Positions 31,200-43,589 of a DNA stretch of 64,000 nucleotides are shown piece by piece. The stretch comes from Neoceratodus forsteri (Eukaryota; Chordata; Ceratodontiformes; Ceratodontidae). The notes below the pieces were generated by a model that saw only the letters and a list, made by a program, of their open reading frames with translations, did no database searches and had not been told where the DNA came from. Positions within the stretch are counted from its first letter, which is position 1; each line of letters starts with the position of its first letter. The translations under genes were made by a program, and so were the position numbers. Location of the stretch: NCBI GenBank assembly GCA_016271365.2, contig CM057454.1:460046501-460110500 (forward strand). Reading direction: 5' to 3'.

Positions 31200-34100
31200 T
31201 ATGGGACATATGGGAGTGAAGGACAGCTGAGACACACAGAATGGTACCCCTAACTTGCTATTTTAATAAAAATACATCACTGTTGTACCACTAGCAATGT
31301 GGCCATGTCACAATGCCAGCCAGCTGCTGGCATTGACTCAGGCTGGTTTCTGTCTGTCATAGCAGTCGCATCAGCATGGTCATTTGTTGCGGAGTGCATA
31401 TGAATTTACACACTGCAGGGCTGTATAAGAGGAACAGCCTGCAAAGCCATTATTGATGCCACATTCCCTCCAAGCGTGGTTGATAATGTGTACCTTTGTT
31501 CCCCCGTGCTTGTGTTCCATGTAATTCGTTACAATCAGTTCTGGCAGCATGGGTTGCATTTGGGGGGGAGGCGCTTGACTATGTGTAGCCTGATGGCATC
31601 CACTCTACCATACACTGGTGTTTTGGGGGTTGCTTATCCACAAGGAATGGCATCTAGTCAAACGTGCTGCATGTTGTTGTCGTCTTTTTTTAATAGCCAT
31701 TATAACTGTCATGATCTTACACAGAGGTTGTTGAGAAGGAAGATCAGATGAGCACAGTTAAAACTTGAGCGCGCGAACACACACACACACACACACACAC
31801 GAGCTTGAAGCACCTCTTGGTATCCCATCCCCTATAAAACGGCGCTGGTGCCCCTGCAAAGCTCTGCTTTTTTTTATTTGTTTTCACAGACATGTTATGT
31901 GGTGCATATCTGTTGGGGTTTTACTAGTCTCCACCCCAAAATTCCAACCAAAGGCATAGGTGTTATGTCCAATGCTGCCTTGAAACTATTTGGGGTTGCA
32001 CAATCATCATGGCACTGTGTTTATGTAATGCATACCACAATCACGTTCCAAGCACTTACAGAGAAGCCTCTTGGAGAGTACTGTTCTATGCATATGGGCA
32101 TGTTTCATTGTTTTTTGAATATGTCCTTTGTTTTCTATTGTTTGGGTACTGCAAATCATCTATGTTAATTTTTTTCCCGTTTTATGTTTTGGGGGTGGGG
32201 GTGCAATAGTAATGCTGTTATTCTATCTGAGTGCCTATTGGTGTCTGCTTATTCTTCACAGTAGCATAGCACACAATGAATTAATTATTACTGCTGGCAG
32301 TTTTACATTGCTAATTGAATAGTCTTGCAACAATCAAATGATGGTGAAAAGTTACTTTTGAATGTTTGCAACATTTCATATGTTCAGGGTGGACACTAGG
32401 CCTTGCTAACATTATCTATTATGGATTGCCACTTTGAATGCCCCACTAGCCACACAGACTATTGTGGTGGCCCATTATGTGTAGTTATTGAATTTTCCAA
32501 TACAAACATCACCATGCAAGATAAAAAGTAAGCAGCCCTATACAAAATAGTATTGTGTGCTACTATGCATTGCCAATGTCGACCTCTGGTATATGAGGTT
32601 TCATCTGGTACTATGCATGCCACCTAGCCATACAGTTGATGTGCCCTGGTAACATTACTATTTGGTTTTTCGGTGCAAAACTCACTATTCAGCTCATGCC
32701 AAGCTTTTCCAGGTGTCAGCAGCACTATATCTTTGGATATTGGTTGCCAAACGACACCACAGTACATTGGGTACTGTAGATACCACTTTACTTTGCAAGT
32801 GTGTTTTTTGTTTTTGTTGTGTGCAACTGTACAGCAGTAACATGTGACGCAGCCAGTGCACCAGTGTTGCTGTGCTATGCAGTGGTTATGAAGGGCAGTC
32901 ATGATTGAGTGCGCCTTGGTCAGTGTGTGCATGCCTCTGGTCATCCGCTGCACATCATGGCGAGTGGTAGTGGGCACGGTATTAGTCTTCCTTCCCCTTT
33001 ACATGTGCCACCGCATACCATGGACAGCAGCTGAGCCACTTTCCAGGGGTTGGGTTGGGAGTGGGGGTTGGGGTCAATATAACTTATTGAGTCAACTTGG
33101 AAAACCAACTAGTGCTAAAGACTATGCCAGTGCGCCAGGCATTGAAAGTGGTGTGTAAACCCAGTTCAGTGATTGGTTGTACGGAAAGGGGTGTCAGATG
33201 CAGACTTAGGTATGTACCAGTTCTGCTGTACCACATGAAGATGAGGATGCATCTGGATTGCCACTTGCAGTTCTTGATGTTGAGGCACTGGTACAGTACT
33301 GACCAGATGGAAAGGCAACTAATCGGTTGCCTGTCGTACATCATCAGACAGACAACTTTATATGTCTATGATGTTGCAGTTCATGTGAAGTGGGGTTTGG
33401 TTTTGATTATGTCTTGCTCTGTCATCAAATGCATAACTGATTCAAAAGGGTAAAACATATTCCATTGTAGAAAGAGTGCTGCAACACAAGGCAAACAGGC
33501 TATTCCATGTGGAATGCCACTTTGGACTTGTGCTTAGACTATTTGTGACTTACTGACCAATGGATGCAGGGAATTGTCTGCCCCTTCAGGTGGTAGTAGC
33601 CAGTAGTCCATCAAGCACACATATGGATATACGTAAATGCCAGCAGGTACAGGGCAGATCATTTATCCAGTGCGTTGGATTGGTCAGCTACCAATTATTA
33701 CTCTGTATCTGCCTCTCCCGTCTCTTCCACCATAAGGGTGTCCCTGCACCTCCCTGTGTCTCATCTCCCTTGTAAAGCATCAGTGCATGATAGTGTAGCA
33801 AATTTTTATCACATGCTTTTTTTTATTGTGCTTTTTGATTGTATGACATCATTCTGCCCCCCTTTGGACTCTTCTTTAGTACTTCTTTTCACATGTAACA
33901 TAAATGACATGCTCCCTGCTTGAACCATGTCTTTTTTCTGTATGCGCAACTTTTTTCACACACTTATTGTTCCATAAGGCCATGAAACACTTCCTGCTGC
34001 ATGGCATTTTGTTTTTGTCAGAGCACAAGACTCTCCTTATGGGACAACAGGTTGACCCCCTTCAAAAAAATGAGAATACTGATGACAACCTGGTCACAGC

Positions 34101-34330
34101 CATATTAGAAGTTGCTCTCCTTTTATTTGTCATGTGAAAAGAAGCACTGATGCAGACAAAACTTAAGGAACAAAATGTTATTATACGCGTCAGGAGACAG
34201 AGGACAAACCTGAACACAATAAAAAAGTATATATCTAAATGTTCACTGCTATCATGCACTACCACTATAAACTGCACCATGACTAAAAGGATGCCAACTA
34301 CTCCACATAGTTAATACTCAATATGTGGCA
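31200..34330. other. 3.1-kb stretch without recognisable gene
   Basis: I find no known protein motif on either strand. A TATA-like GTATAAGAGG lies at 31421-31430, a (CA)n tract at 31778-31800, and several frames of 60-118 codons that look random. The uniform AT-richness and lack of fold-back copies suggest one older insertion or unique DNA. Confidence 0.4.
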
Positions 34331-35420
34331 GGGTCACCTACATTCTCCTGTCAGCTATTCTTCTAGCTATGCACCCTATAATGCAATTTGACCTAGCTGC
34401 TGCTTCACAGGTCTCTGAGTTGTTCATCTGCCATGTTATCACCCTAAGATCTTTCTCCTCCTCTGTAGTTGCTACCCCTCCCAACTTAGACCCCCTCCAT
34501 GTGTGGTCCTTGGTCACAAACCAGGATGATGCACTTGTTAGCACTGATGAACACCATCTTGCAAGTGTATGCCCAGTACTCCAGTCCAACTGGATCATTC
34601 TGCGTGCCCTGCCATCGTTCTGTGGTCTCTGCACCAATCCTCATGTGAGCCTCACGAACAGTAATCTTAGTCTCAATGCCATGCTTGCTGTTGGCAATGA
34701 TAGTTGCGTATGCTATTCACAGTACTGAGACATGAGTTACCATGCCTGTTACTGCCCTTGGAGATTTGAGCTTCCACTCCTTCATCACCACACACTTGTT
34801 TTTCTTTGCAGCCACTTCTGTCTCAAATTCACCATTTTTGTTCCTACTCACTGGTATTCCAACTGCATCACCAAACTCCCGTCTGTCACCCAATGTAAGG
34901 CCTTTATGAAATCTATATCGAGGACATGCACTGCATGGTTCATGTCCAGTGCCAACGCCACCCTGTCATAATAGGCAACCAGGTTTTGCTGGCAGCATCT
35001 CCCCTCCACAGAACGTGTTGCTTTTGATCCCAGAGTCAATTAGAATCAAGAATGTTTACCAGCCTCATCTCCATTACCTGTCCCACAATTGATCTAAGGC
35101 TCAGTGGTGTATGGTTTCCAATTTTATATGTGTGGCCTTTTATGAGCACGCCACGTGATCCATCACCCAGTACTGTGTTTTGCACCATGTCCATGGCCAA
35201 GTACTGAACAAGACCTGCTAATGTCTTTCACAGGCCCACCATCAGTTCGTTCTGTACCCTGTGGTGTAAACCATCCATGGATGGTGCATTTTCTACCGAT
35301 ACTGCCTTGTAGTGCCCTAACTTCTGTGATGCCCCCATGCATTACCACTTCTAGCCCTGTACGTGCCCTACCAACCCCAGAGGCAGTGACCAATCATTCG
35401 CCTCAGTAAATGCTGAACAA
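34330..35420 (-). mobile_element. Old CR1-like LINE, RT region, antisense and strongly decayed
   Basis: Reading the minus strand from 35390 down, CR1 RT blocks appear across several frames. ENAPSMDGLHHRVQNEL occurs near 35290, then SRGVLIKGHTYKIGNHTPLSLRSIVGQVME (about 35050-35150). YYDRVALALDMNHAVHVLDIDFIKALH follows near 34900-34980 and the thumb block VATTEEEKDLRVI...AARSNCIIGCIARRI near 34345-34460. Family equivalents are GxDGLHPRVLKEL, NYRPISL, LDFSKAFD and EKDLGVI. The FADD box could not be found. It is clearly older than the CR1-A copies. Confidence 0.7.
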
Positions 35421-35849
35421 TACTATTCTTTTTGCCCTCCTGTCATTTCTGTACAGTGCTACACTCATACCTCATTCACCCCCAGTAAGTTCATTACTCG
35501 GGGGGGGGTTGTATACCTTCAGTGCCTGGCCTGCAGTTCTATGCCCATCCTCCACCATGCATTGCATAGGAATAAGGGGACACAAAATGGTGGCAGGAAT
35601 AGCATAACTCAATGATCAGGTATTGTCATTGTCTGCTAGCTTCAGTGTTTGTAAGGTTGCACTGAAGGACTGCCGGACTGATGACAGACTGTGTTATTAT
35701 TGTAGATAATATCTTCAATGAGTTGTTGACATTTACTAACAGTACTCTCTTGTGGCATGAATTCTTCTAGTCTCTTGAATTTCCTGGGGCTTTTCACTAA
35801 GTTTCGCCAAGTAAAGGCAGTGCATTTTCACCTCCAACTGTATGCCAAT

Positions 35850-35960
35850 GTATGAACATACAGACATAAGAACTTGCCAACAGATAACGTCCTTTGGTCT
35901 ATCAAGTCTGCACATCTTTATAGCCATTATTGGACACCTTGCAATTTTGATGCGCAAACC
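35850..35960 (-). mobile_element. CR1 3' tail fragment, antisense
   Basis: ACATACAGACATAAGAAC, CCAACAGATAACG, CCTTTGGTCTATCAAGTCTGC is the reverse of a CR1 end (GCAGACTGGATGGACC..AAGG..TTATCTGCCG..TTCTATG). Confidence 0.65.
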
Positions 35961-37042
35961 AGTCACTGTAAATGGACAGTGTTAAAAATAAGAGAAAAGT
36001 GATCCAATGCCCACAGTCACATGAGACCTATGCTCTCCTCCTGATGCTAGTCCTGCACTGTTAGCAGCGCTCAAAATGTTCCTGTAGCCTGTGTGAAGTC
36101 AAAAAGATTTAAGAGAAAACTGCCGCTGATTCCTGCAACCGAACGAGAGTCCTTCAACACCGACTGGATAGAAGTGCTCTTGCAGCAGAAGATGAGCACA
36201 GTAGACAGATCCGCAATCTCACAGCTGCTCCAGACACTGAAACTTTCAAGCGCACCATAGATGTGCGATCCCTGCTATGACAAAGAAAAAGACCCGCAAA
36301 GCATTGTGGTAAGCCTCTCGCATCTGTCAACAAAGTCGGAAAAATAAAAAATGAAGTGGAAGGATTTCATTATATTACTAGATTACCAGCTAACCAGTTG
36401 CCATACAGAATACATATTGTGCAGTCGGAAAGCATAAGGATAATCACCATATGAGTTGTTTTGGCATCTAGGGATCTTGGAAATTTACTTTAACAATTCA
36501 TAATAATTTAATCACAGCACGATTTGCTCCTGCTGTCCATTTCATGAAAAAAAAAGTGTAACCTGTATTGTATTTAAACAAGAAATACACACTTGCAAAC
36601 AGTCTCATACCTTTAACATTGCCAATCCTGATCATACCCAAAGTTCTAAAGCAACACTATTGTATTTGAAGGAAAAAATAACTAATTTATTATAATAAAA
36701 ACACTACTTGTACCCCACATGGATGATATGCAAATAAATAAATTGATGAATATTCATAAATGCTCTTCCCACCTGCTAAGGCTCTGGTTGCCATTGAAAC
36801 TTTCTTGACATTCGATAGCACGGCAACCCATGACGGGGTGCCCCGAGCCACCAGTAGAAACCTTCATTAATAAACATATGCAGGCTCACACTGTTGCTAG
36901 GACACTGTGACAGCAAATACATATACAGTGTTCAAGACAAATTTATTTTGTATTAAGCATAACCCATCCCCCCTAAATAAAAATCAGCAATTCCATGCTA
37001 CATTGCAGTAACTCAGCTTTGCATACACAACCCATTTGTAAA
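35960..37042. other. Stretch without recognisable gene
   Basis: No gene or known repeat seen. The segment 36090-36310 is richer in arginine-type codons in one frame, but it contains stops and no motif. Confidence 0.4.
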
Positions 37043-37200
37043 TTTTTGTTTATTCTTTGGTAACTGGGTAAGGCCCACTAGGCACAAGTGCATGTTTTCA
37101 GGGGCAACCTGGGAGCACTGGGAAGGTTAAGTGACTTGCTCAGTTACACAGTAGGCAAGTGGAGGTTGTGGGAAACAAACCCATATCTGCTGGATGTACC
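37043..37200 (-). mobile_element. MIR-like SINE with the L2-group LINE tail
   Basis: The same CORE-type body as 16471-16625 is present (GTTAAGTGACTTGCTCAG, CACAGTAGGCAAGTGGAG). The 3' end here is intact: on the plus strand TTTATTCTTTGGTAACTGGGTAA, then GCCCACTAG and TTTTCAGGGGCAACC. This equals the 3' tail of the L2-group LINE at 19996-20075 and 27850-27925. Sharing a tail with a LINE is how such SINEs are mobilised. Confidence 0.8.
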
Positions 37201-37572
37201 AAGCTCATTCATACTGTAGTTCATTATTCCAACATGTAGGCTATACAGCCAGCCCAAGTAGTTTGACATACAGCACTGCCTTGTTATTACTATGCAACAG
37301 CAGCTGCGACTTAAGTCAGCTTCAACTGACAAGCCTGTGAAACGGGACCTTAGTACATAAATAGAAAGCTTTGTAAGTGACATCCTGAACTGTAAGTAAC
37401 ATCCCTGGCATAAATAAAGATTAACTCAACTGCCCCTCACCCATCATGTACAGATCTATGCCATCAGAACAGACTACCAGTCATGTCATTACCAGGTTAC
37501 CATACACATTTATAAAGATGGGAAGGGAGGCGGGCGGGTGAGTAACCTGGAGGGGAAGGGGAGAAAGAGTAA

Positions 37573-37882
37573 CTTTTGAGGGGTGTGTCACTGCCGAGCC
37601 CCTTGCAGTTGAAACTGGAATGGTTTTCTCAGTCTAGATCAATGAGAGTGACAGGCTCCTGACATTGAAAGCCGATCAGCTGCATGCTGACCAGCTTCAT
37701 GGACATCGAAGGACTGAAGCCATCTTCTGACTGGAATGGTTCAGTCCTTTGAACTACATGAAGTTTCCGCCCAACAAGCAGAGAGTAGCATCACAACCGC
37801 AGTGTGTGGTCCTTGGTCTAGACTGCTGAGCTCCTTTCAGTTTCAACTGCAATGAGCTCGGCAGTGACACACCCCTCAAAAG
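37573..37882. mobile_element. Palindromic MITE, 310 bp, about 45-bp inverted repeats
   Basis: The left end CTTTTGAGGGGTGTGTCACT, then GCCGAGC and TTGCAGTTGAAACTG, is matched by the complement at the right end (CAGTTTCAACTGCAA, GCTCGGC, AGTGACACACCCCTCAAAAG). The interior also shows partial symmetry around CGAAGGACTGAAGCCATC and GGTTCAGTCCTT. No target duplication is obvious, so the superfamily is unknown. Confidence 0.8.
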
Positions 37883-37980
37883 ACAATCTCATAGCCAGAT
37901 GTTTGCTGTGCGTGTGCGCAAGGTGAACATAAAAATTAGCAACAAAACATGAAACAACACAGCAATAAATAGGTTGTCCT

Positions 37981-38130
37981 TACTATAATAGCAATACAGT
38001 ATGTCTAAGGGTTATGTTACTGTCCTGTTAATCACCTCCCACAGGCACGTAGCACAAGATGCATTGTGCCCCCAGGTGGTGATTAACAGAACATTAACAT
38101 AACCTTTAGACATACCTCATTGCTTAATTG
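37981..38130. mobile_element. Fold-back MITE, reverse orientation (copy f)
   Basis: TATAATAGCAATACAGTATG at the left and CATACCTCATTGCTTAATTG at the right enclose the arms TTATGTTACTGTCCTGTTAA and TTAACAGAACATTAACATAA. The end motifs are swapped relative to copies a, b and e, so orientation can be read. Confidence 0.8.
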
Positions 38131-40020
38131 TTCACTCACTGAGAAATAGTCCTGTGGTTTGGTGAACTTCTTAAGAATTCCATGAAAATGTTGCTACCTT
38201 ATTTAAGGGACATAATGCACACCCTGGAGAGATTTGAACATTTTGAATGGGATGGCAGCCTTGGTGGCTTACAACAGTCTTAATGCACATATGTTTAACA
38301 TCATCATCATCATGGAATCTGAGCTGTGGAACATTTCATAGCAGAATTAGGAGCTGATTTTGGTATTCTAAGTGAATTTATCATAAGTACCCATAGTCCT
38401 CCTGATCCATAACTACTTTACTTTTAACTCCAAGTTCTGCCTTCAGGTGTGTGGCAAGGCAGTGGATTTGTAGATGCCCCCCTACTAAGCCAACATTTGG
38501 GGGGTTAGGGATGACAGGACAAACTATGAAACCAACGCTAGTTCTTTGAACTTAGAGTGTACTTTTTTCTTCACAGAAATCAACAACCAACTGTTTGTAT
38601 TGAACACTGATTGGGTCTTGCGCGTCTATGATACAGTCAGCTACTTACAGAAAACAATTGGCAGGCAATACTCTGTTGTTGGCTAGCAGTACCCATCTCC
38701 AGAATCACTTATCAGGGATTTGATAAGCCTAACTGTTGCATCTTAGGCATAATTGTTCTTCTTTAAAAGCATTTGAGGCCCAGACTATGGATCTCAAAAT
38801 GAGATTTTTCCCATGAGGTTACACTATGACTATTCTTGAACAGGCATGCAGTGAGTCCACAAACTGAAAGTACCCCTTTGAATCTAATGAAATTGTTGCA
38901 TTGGAACAAACAAAATGTTATCAATTTGGTGTTGGAATATAATAAATAGCGACCTCCTTCTGGCCACATTATTCACAAGCATTGGCATGTACTCAGAACC
39001 AATCAAGGGTAGTGGCTTCAAAATATCAGATTGCTTACCACTGTGGCTACAATATCGGTGACTTGGTGACTCATAGCCATTTCCTCCCACACAAACCAAC
39101 ACCGGCATGTTGGTCATTACCAAAAATGATTGGTTCCTTCAAAGTTGCCCACTGTAATGTTTGTTCCTTTGCTAACCAAGGTAAGATTTTTTTCTGATAC
39201 TGCTGGCCAAAAAGTAGTGAAAACCAAGGAGTTCATTAATTGCCATATACAATCTGTTGTACATGCAATGTGGTGTAACTGCTCAAAAGTATAAATTGGT
39301 CATAGAGGTAGAAAAGAAAAATCTACTCCTGGAGACATGGTACACTTCATAAACACAGTCACAGGCAGCAAAAAACCATGATACACTGCAAATAGCAAAG
39401 AAGTTAACAGTCCATAATATTGCAAAGATGAACGCTTACTTTATTGTGCAGAAGCTTCAGCAAATACAGAGTTATGCATACCCAGTCCTAGCAGACAGTT
39501 GCACAGTAAAGTAAGCATTCATTTGCAGTATCCTAGACTGTTTTGACTTCTTTGCTACTCGAGGTGTGTGGCATGCCCCCATACATTGGCTATACCACAC
39601 AGCAACTTAAAACCTGACTCCAGGAGCATGTTTGTTCCATACAACAGAGCAGAATGGATACCCCACAGGGTTCACATTTCAAAGAACACCACAGCCCCTG
39701 CTCTGTTGTTATGCGCTTCATGGACTTGGATAATATCATGCCAAGACTGTAACAGCATGAATCATGTGGAGTCTCACAGTAAAGACCCTTCATTCACATG
39801 AAATAAATGATTAGTTTGATTTTACACCATTTTTAATAAATTACCTGCTGACAAAATTCATTTTCTATCTCTTGTAGTAATTGGAATGCTACATAATCAG
39901 ATTTTGATTACTGTTATGATTAATTTTCTTGCTTTCTAATCCCTTCTAATCCCTTTTCTTTTTCTAGATGTTCCATCAAGTTGAACAGTGATTTGAATGC
40001 TAATTAGAGAAGAGTCATTT
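38131..40020. other. 1.9-kb stretch without clear gene
   Basis: No reliable feature was found apart from an (ATC)n run at 38302-38314. A frame near 39120-39170 reads GSFKVAHCNVCSFANQGK, which faintly recalls the start of a LINE endonuclease (xKVAHxNVRSLxNK), but nothing after it supports this. Confidence 0.4.
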
Positions 40021-40890
40021 GGTACAGAATGAGAAGGGACCTGCAGAAACTTGAAGAATGGTCAGGGGTTTGGCAGTTGAAATTCAATGCAAGGAACTGC
40101 AAGATAATGCATATGGGCACAAAAACCCTGGCACAATATATCAGTTGGGGGATGAGGATATAGCATGCACCAAGCAGGAAAGGGATCTTGGGGTAATCAT
40201 CTCTGATGACCTCAAGGCAGGGAAACAGTGTGACAAGGCAGCAGGTAAAGCAAATGGATGCTGGGATGCATAGGCAGGGGCATCACCAGCAGGAAAAGGG
40301 AGGTCATAATTCCACTATACAAGACATTAGTGAGGCCGCACCTGGAGTACACTGTGCAGTTCTGGAGACCTTACCTATGTAAGGACATAGACAGGGTAGA
40401 GAAGGTTCAGAGGAGGGCAACAAAGATGGTGCATGGATTGCATCACAAGTCCTATGAGGACAGGTTGAAGGCACTGAACATGTACTCCCTGGAGGAGAGG
40501 AGGGAGAGAGGGGATATGATAGAGACATACAAGTATCTTACAGGGAGGAACAGGGTGCAGGAATGCACTATTTTTAAGCGAAAAAGATGTTCCAGGACTA
40601 GAGGGCATGGGATGAAGTTGGAGGGAGGACGATTCAGAGGAAACGTGAGGAAGAATTTCTTCACAGAACGGTGGTGGACAAGTGGAACACCCTGCCTGAG
40701 GAAGTGGTGGGGCTGAAACAATCACGGATTTAAGAATGCATGGGATAGACATAAAGGAATTCTGGAGGTCAGGGGTAAGGGGCAACAGACTTCTTGGAAA
40801 ACATAAACTGAACTTAGAAACTTAAATGGGCAGACTGGGTGGGCCATAGGCCCTTATCTGCCGACACTGTCTATGTATCTATGTATGTAC
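40021..40890 (+). mobile_element. CR1-A 3' end (RT thumb, C-terminus, tail)
   Basis: This 5'-truncated copy starts in the thumb region (MRRDLQKLEEWSGVWQLKF near 40027, with a frameshift). It runs through GCIGRGITSRKREVIIPLYK, LVRPHLEYTVQFWRPY, VQRRATKMVHGLHHKSYEDR and ERRERGDMIETYKYLTG, all in the 152-codon frame at 40258-40716. The end has GGCAGACTGGGTGGGCC, CCTTATCTGCCGACACTG and the TATG-rich tail (40864-40885). It is very similar to 48380-49245. Confidence 0.92.
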
Positions 40891-41253
40891 TTATATACTA
40901 GCACACTATTAATTTTTTTTTCATTTTCTACTTATCTTTCCCCACCTCTCCCCTTCCCTCCTACCACTATGCTTCCCAATCTTCCTCACTCCTCATCCCC
41001 TCAACCTTGTTAGTTTTAATTTGCTGTACATTCCATGTCTGCCCTTCCACCATTGCTCCACTGTTCTCTTGATCTTCATCATTACTCACCACTGTTTCCT
41101 CTTAAGTAATATTATTGGTTTGACTTTGGGATTTGATAGATATATAGATTTTACTTTTCACTTTCTCTGTTGTTGATTCATGGAAATGAGCTTCCACTTA
41201 ATCCTTTTGCATATGTTTGTTTTCATTGTATTTTTAGAAAAGATACTAAGGTT

Positions 41254-41450
41254 AATTAAGCAATAAGGCATGGCAGGGTGTGTGTTATGTAAGTAACAAG
41301 ACATGACAAGGTGTGGTTTATGGCCTGATAAGAGCATGCCCCAGGTGCATAATGAGGCACAAGATGCTTGTGCCAAGAGCCTTTATCTCCTTGGAAGTGC
41401 ACTTATCAGGCCATAAACCACACCTCAGAGCATCTTATTCCACTTATAAA
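41254..41450. mobile_element. Fold-back MITE, different core (copy g)
   Basis: The terminal motif AATTAAGCAATAAGGCATGG is the same as in copy a, but the arms are new: GTGTGGTTTATGGCCTGATAAG and CTTATCAGGCCATAAACCACAC, which are nearly perfect complements. The loop includes GAGGCACAAGATGCTTGTGCC. The right end is CTTATTCCACTTATAAAATGGG. Confidence 0.75.
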
Positions 41451-43080
41451 ATGGGTCCCTCAGTAAAAAAGTTTATTTAAAAAGTTCAGATAACAAGTTT
41501 TAAAAGTTTGTTAATATAAATACAAAAATTGAAAAATGGTCCATGTCCTTGCACTGAATTTGGTATGAGAGCATATGCAAAAGGAGCACTAGTGGAACTC
41601 TTGTTTGTGTCTCACCCCCATCTGCCCACCCCACTAACACTTTTTATTTTTTCATTGTTTTGTTTCAATTAAGTATCATGCTCTGTGTTGTCTGAGGCAT
41701 GAGATGATAGGATTTCAGTGGGCACAGATGGGAAATAAGAATGTCTGTTGGGAGGTGCTGTACAGGCTTAAACTAGTTCTGGTTTTGTGGTCAGCTTCAG
41801 TATTTAATTTTTTTTTTCATATTTATGACACTTGTTTTAATGGAGTGTGCTTTATATCTGTTTATATTCTACTGTTTTCTGGATGTATCTTTTGGGAAAA
41901 GTACAACGTGATTACAATGGCACCAACCACTGAATGAGCTGACCTGCAAGCGAGCTACTTCTGGTTTTATGATTAGCTGTCACTGTTGCAGTTGAACCTC
42001 CTATGTTTTACAGACTGGCTATGGTTTTTTCACTAAACAAGATCAGCCATTTGATTATGTGGTTTTATGTAAATGGAGGGGGGGCGAGTGTCATGATCGG
42101 ATAAACAGTCAGCATTACAGAGATCAGAGAGATGGCAAATGCTGGAGCTGCCTGCCTGCTATGCATAGCTGGATGTGCAGAGCTGCAGCTAACAAGGAGC
42201 TGTGGATCGACGGCCTGCCATAAACATTTTGAACAAATAGTGTAAGAATGGTTAAGTTATAATTTTAAGTGTCAGGAGAATGAAAGTGGGGCTTTATTTG
42301 CTGCTTTTACTCCTTGGAAGGGTTCTTGAAATGTGAGAATGGTAATTTTGACAGTTAGGGCATGTACTGTTTTAACAGTGCTAACATGGCTGGCACAAAA
42401 CAAAAAATTCTGGAAGGCATTGATCTCTCACTTTTGGTTGGCATAAATAGTACCAGTTGCCAGTATACCGTATGTCTTGATAAGGACATGGCAAATGGTA
42501 CCTCTTAGCCAATGGTATCCTGTGACATTGGCAACAGTGATTAGGTGCTTTCAAAAAGGGTGACTCAATCACAGTGCCTGTTGACAGGTCTACCGTGGAG
42601 GGAGGGTGACCAGATGGAGGGGGTCCACAAATATAGTGACAGGATGTCGCAATATGTACACACGCAAGAGGTGGAGAGCGAGCACGCTGAGTGACGGATG
42701 GAAGGGGAGGGGAGGGAGGGTTTGTGTGGTGAGATGCAGCAGTGGGCTGCCGAGCTGGCCCTGTGGCATGGTGGGTGGGTGGCAGACTAGAGTTGCGAGG
42801 GTGCCGGGTTTGGGTCAGGCACGACATTTTGTTGCACCTGGGCCCAAAATATATTTTTCCCGCTTTGCACCCTCCCATATGTACCCCCTGGAGCTGAGAA
42901 CTTTAGTAGGGGGTGTGGGGTGAAGAAAATCATAAGTCCCCGTGCCTTTTGATGTGCTGGGGTTTTCTATCTCCAAAATTTATTTTCAGTGATGTACACT
43001 CGCCCTAACGGCAATTGCTTTTCTGTGATTGCCGTTATGACATGAAACCTAGCCAATCAAAACCCAGGAAATTTTCTACC
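41451..43080. other. 1.6-kb stretch without recognisable gene
   Basis: AT-rich non-coding DNA with a GC-rich block at 42590-42910. The block contains GGGTGACCAGATGG and a cluster of GGGAGGG runs. The 165-codon minus-strand frame at 42381-42878 follows the low-complexity composition and has no family motif. Confidence 0.4.
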
Positions 43081-43084
43081 CATT

Positions 43085-43580
43085 TTATAATGAGTAATAA
43101 TGTCATGCCTTGGGTGGATTTGAGCACAAAAGGCCAGGCTGAAGTGTGTTCAAGACCCAAGAAGTGATGTTGTACACATTATACAATAGCAAGAAAGAAT
43201 CTTGGCTCCTGAATGGTCAGTTGGTTATCACAGCAGGGATATTATCCTGGCATAACATCCCTGCTAATTTTATCATAGAGCACCTTGAGCACTGCCTGCA
43301 TCTTTTCTTAAAAAAATATTTTAAAACACTAAATAAAATTCTTTAAAATAATTTTTTTCTGTATAAAACAATGAGCCATTGTATAATATGAATAATGCTC
43401 TCCAGGGTGGGTGTTATGTTGGGATAACATCCCTTTGCGGGTGTTGGACACCCTCGTCCGGTGGCTCAGGCCCAACCACCCGAGGTGGGATGTTATCCCA
43501 GCATAACACCCACCCTGTCAGGCATTATTCCTTTGATAACACACATCCCTGTAGTGCCTTACTGCTATTATACAATGGCT
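43085..43580. mobile_element. Cluster of three fold-back units (copy h)
   Basis: Unit 1 is about 43085-43195, with arms CTTGGGT..TTGAGCAC and GTGTGTTCAAGACCCAAG. Unit 2 at 43232-43265 is a tight hairpin, AGCAGGGATATTAT and ATAACATCCCTGCT around a short loop. Unit 3 is at 43390-43530, with outer arms GAATAATGC and GCATTATTC and inner arms GGGTGGGTGTTATG and CATAACACCCACCC. The cluster ends with GTGCCTTACTGCTATTATACAATGG, the right-end motif of the family. Confidence 0.7.
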
Positions 43581-43589
43581 GTCTTCAAG

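Noticed and set aside
39120..39180. Possible LINE endonuclease start (FKVAHCNVCSFANQGK)
   Set aside because: Only one short match; no ITETW or GDFN block follows, so it may be chance.
42381..42878. 165-codon minus-strand ORF
   Set aside because: Pro/His-rich product of a GGGAGGG-type purine-biased stretch; no recognisable motif or start context.
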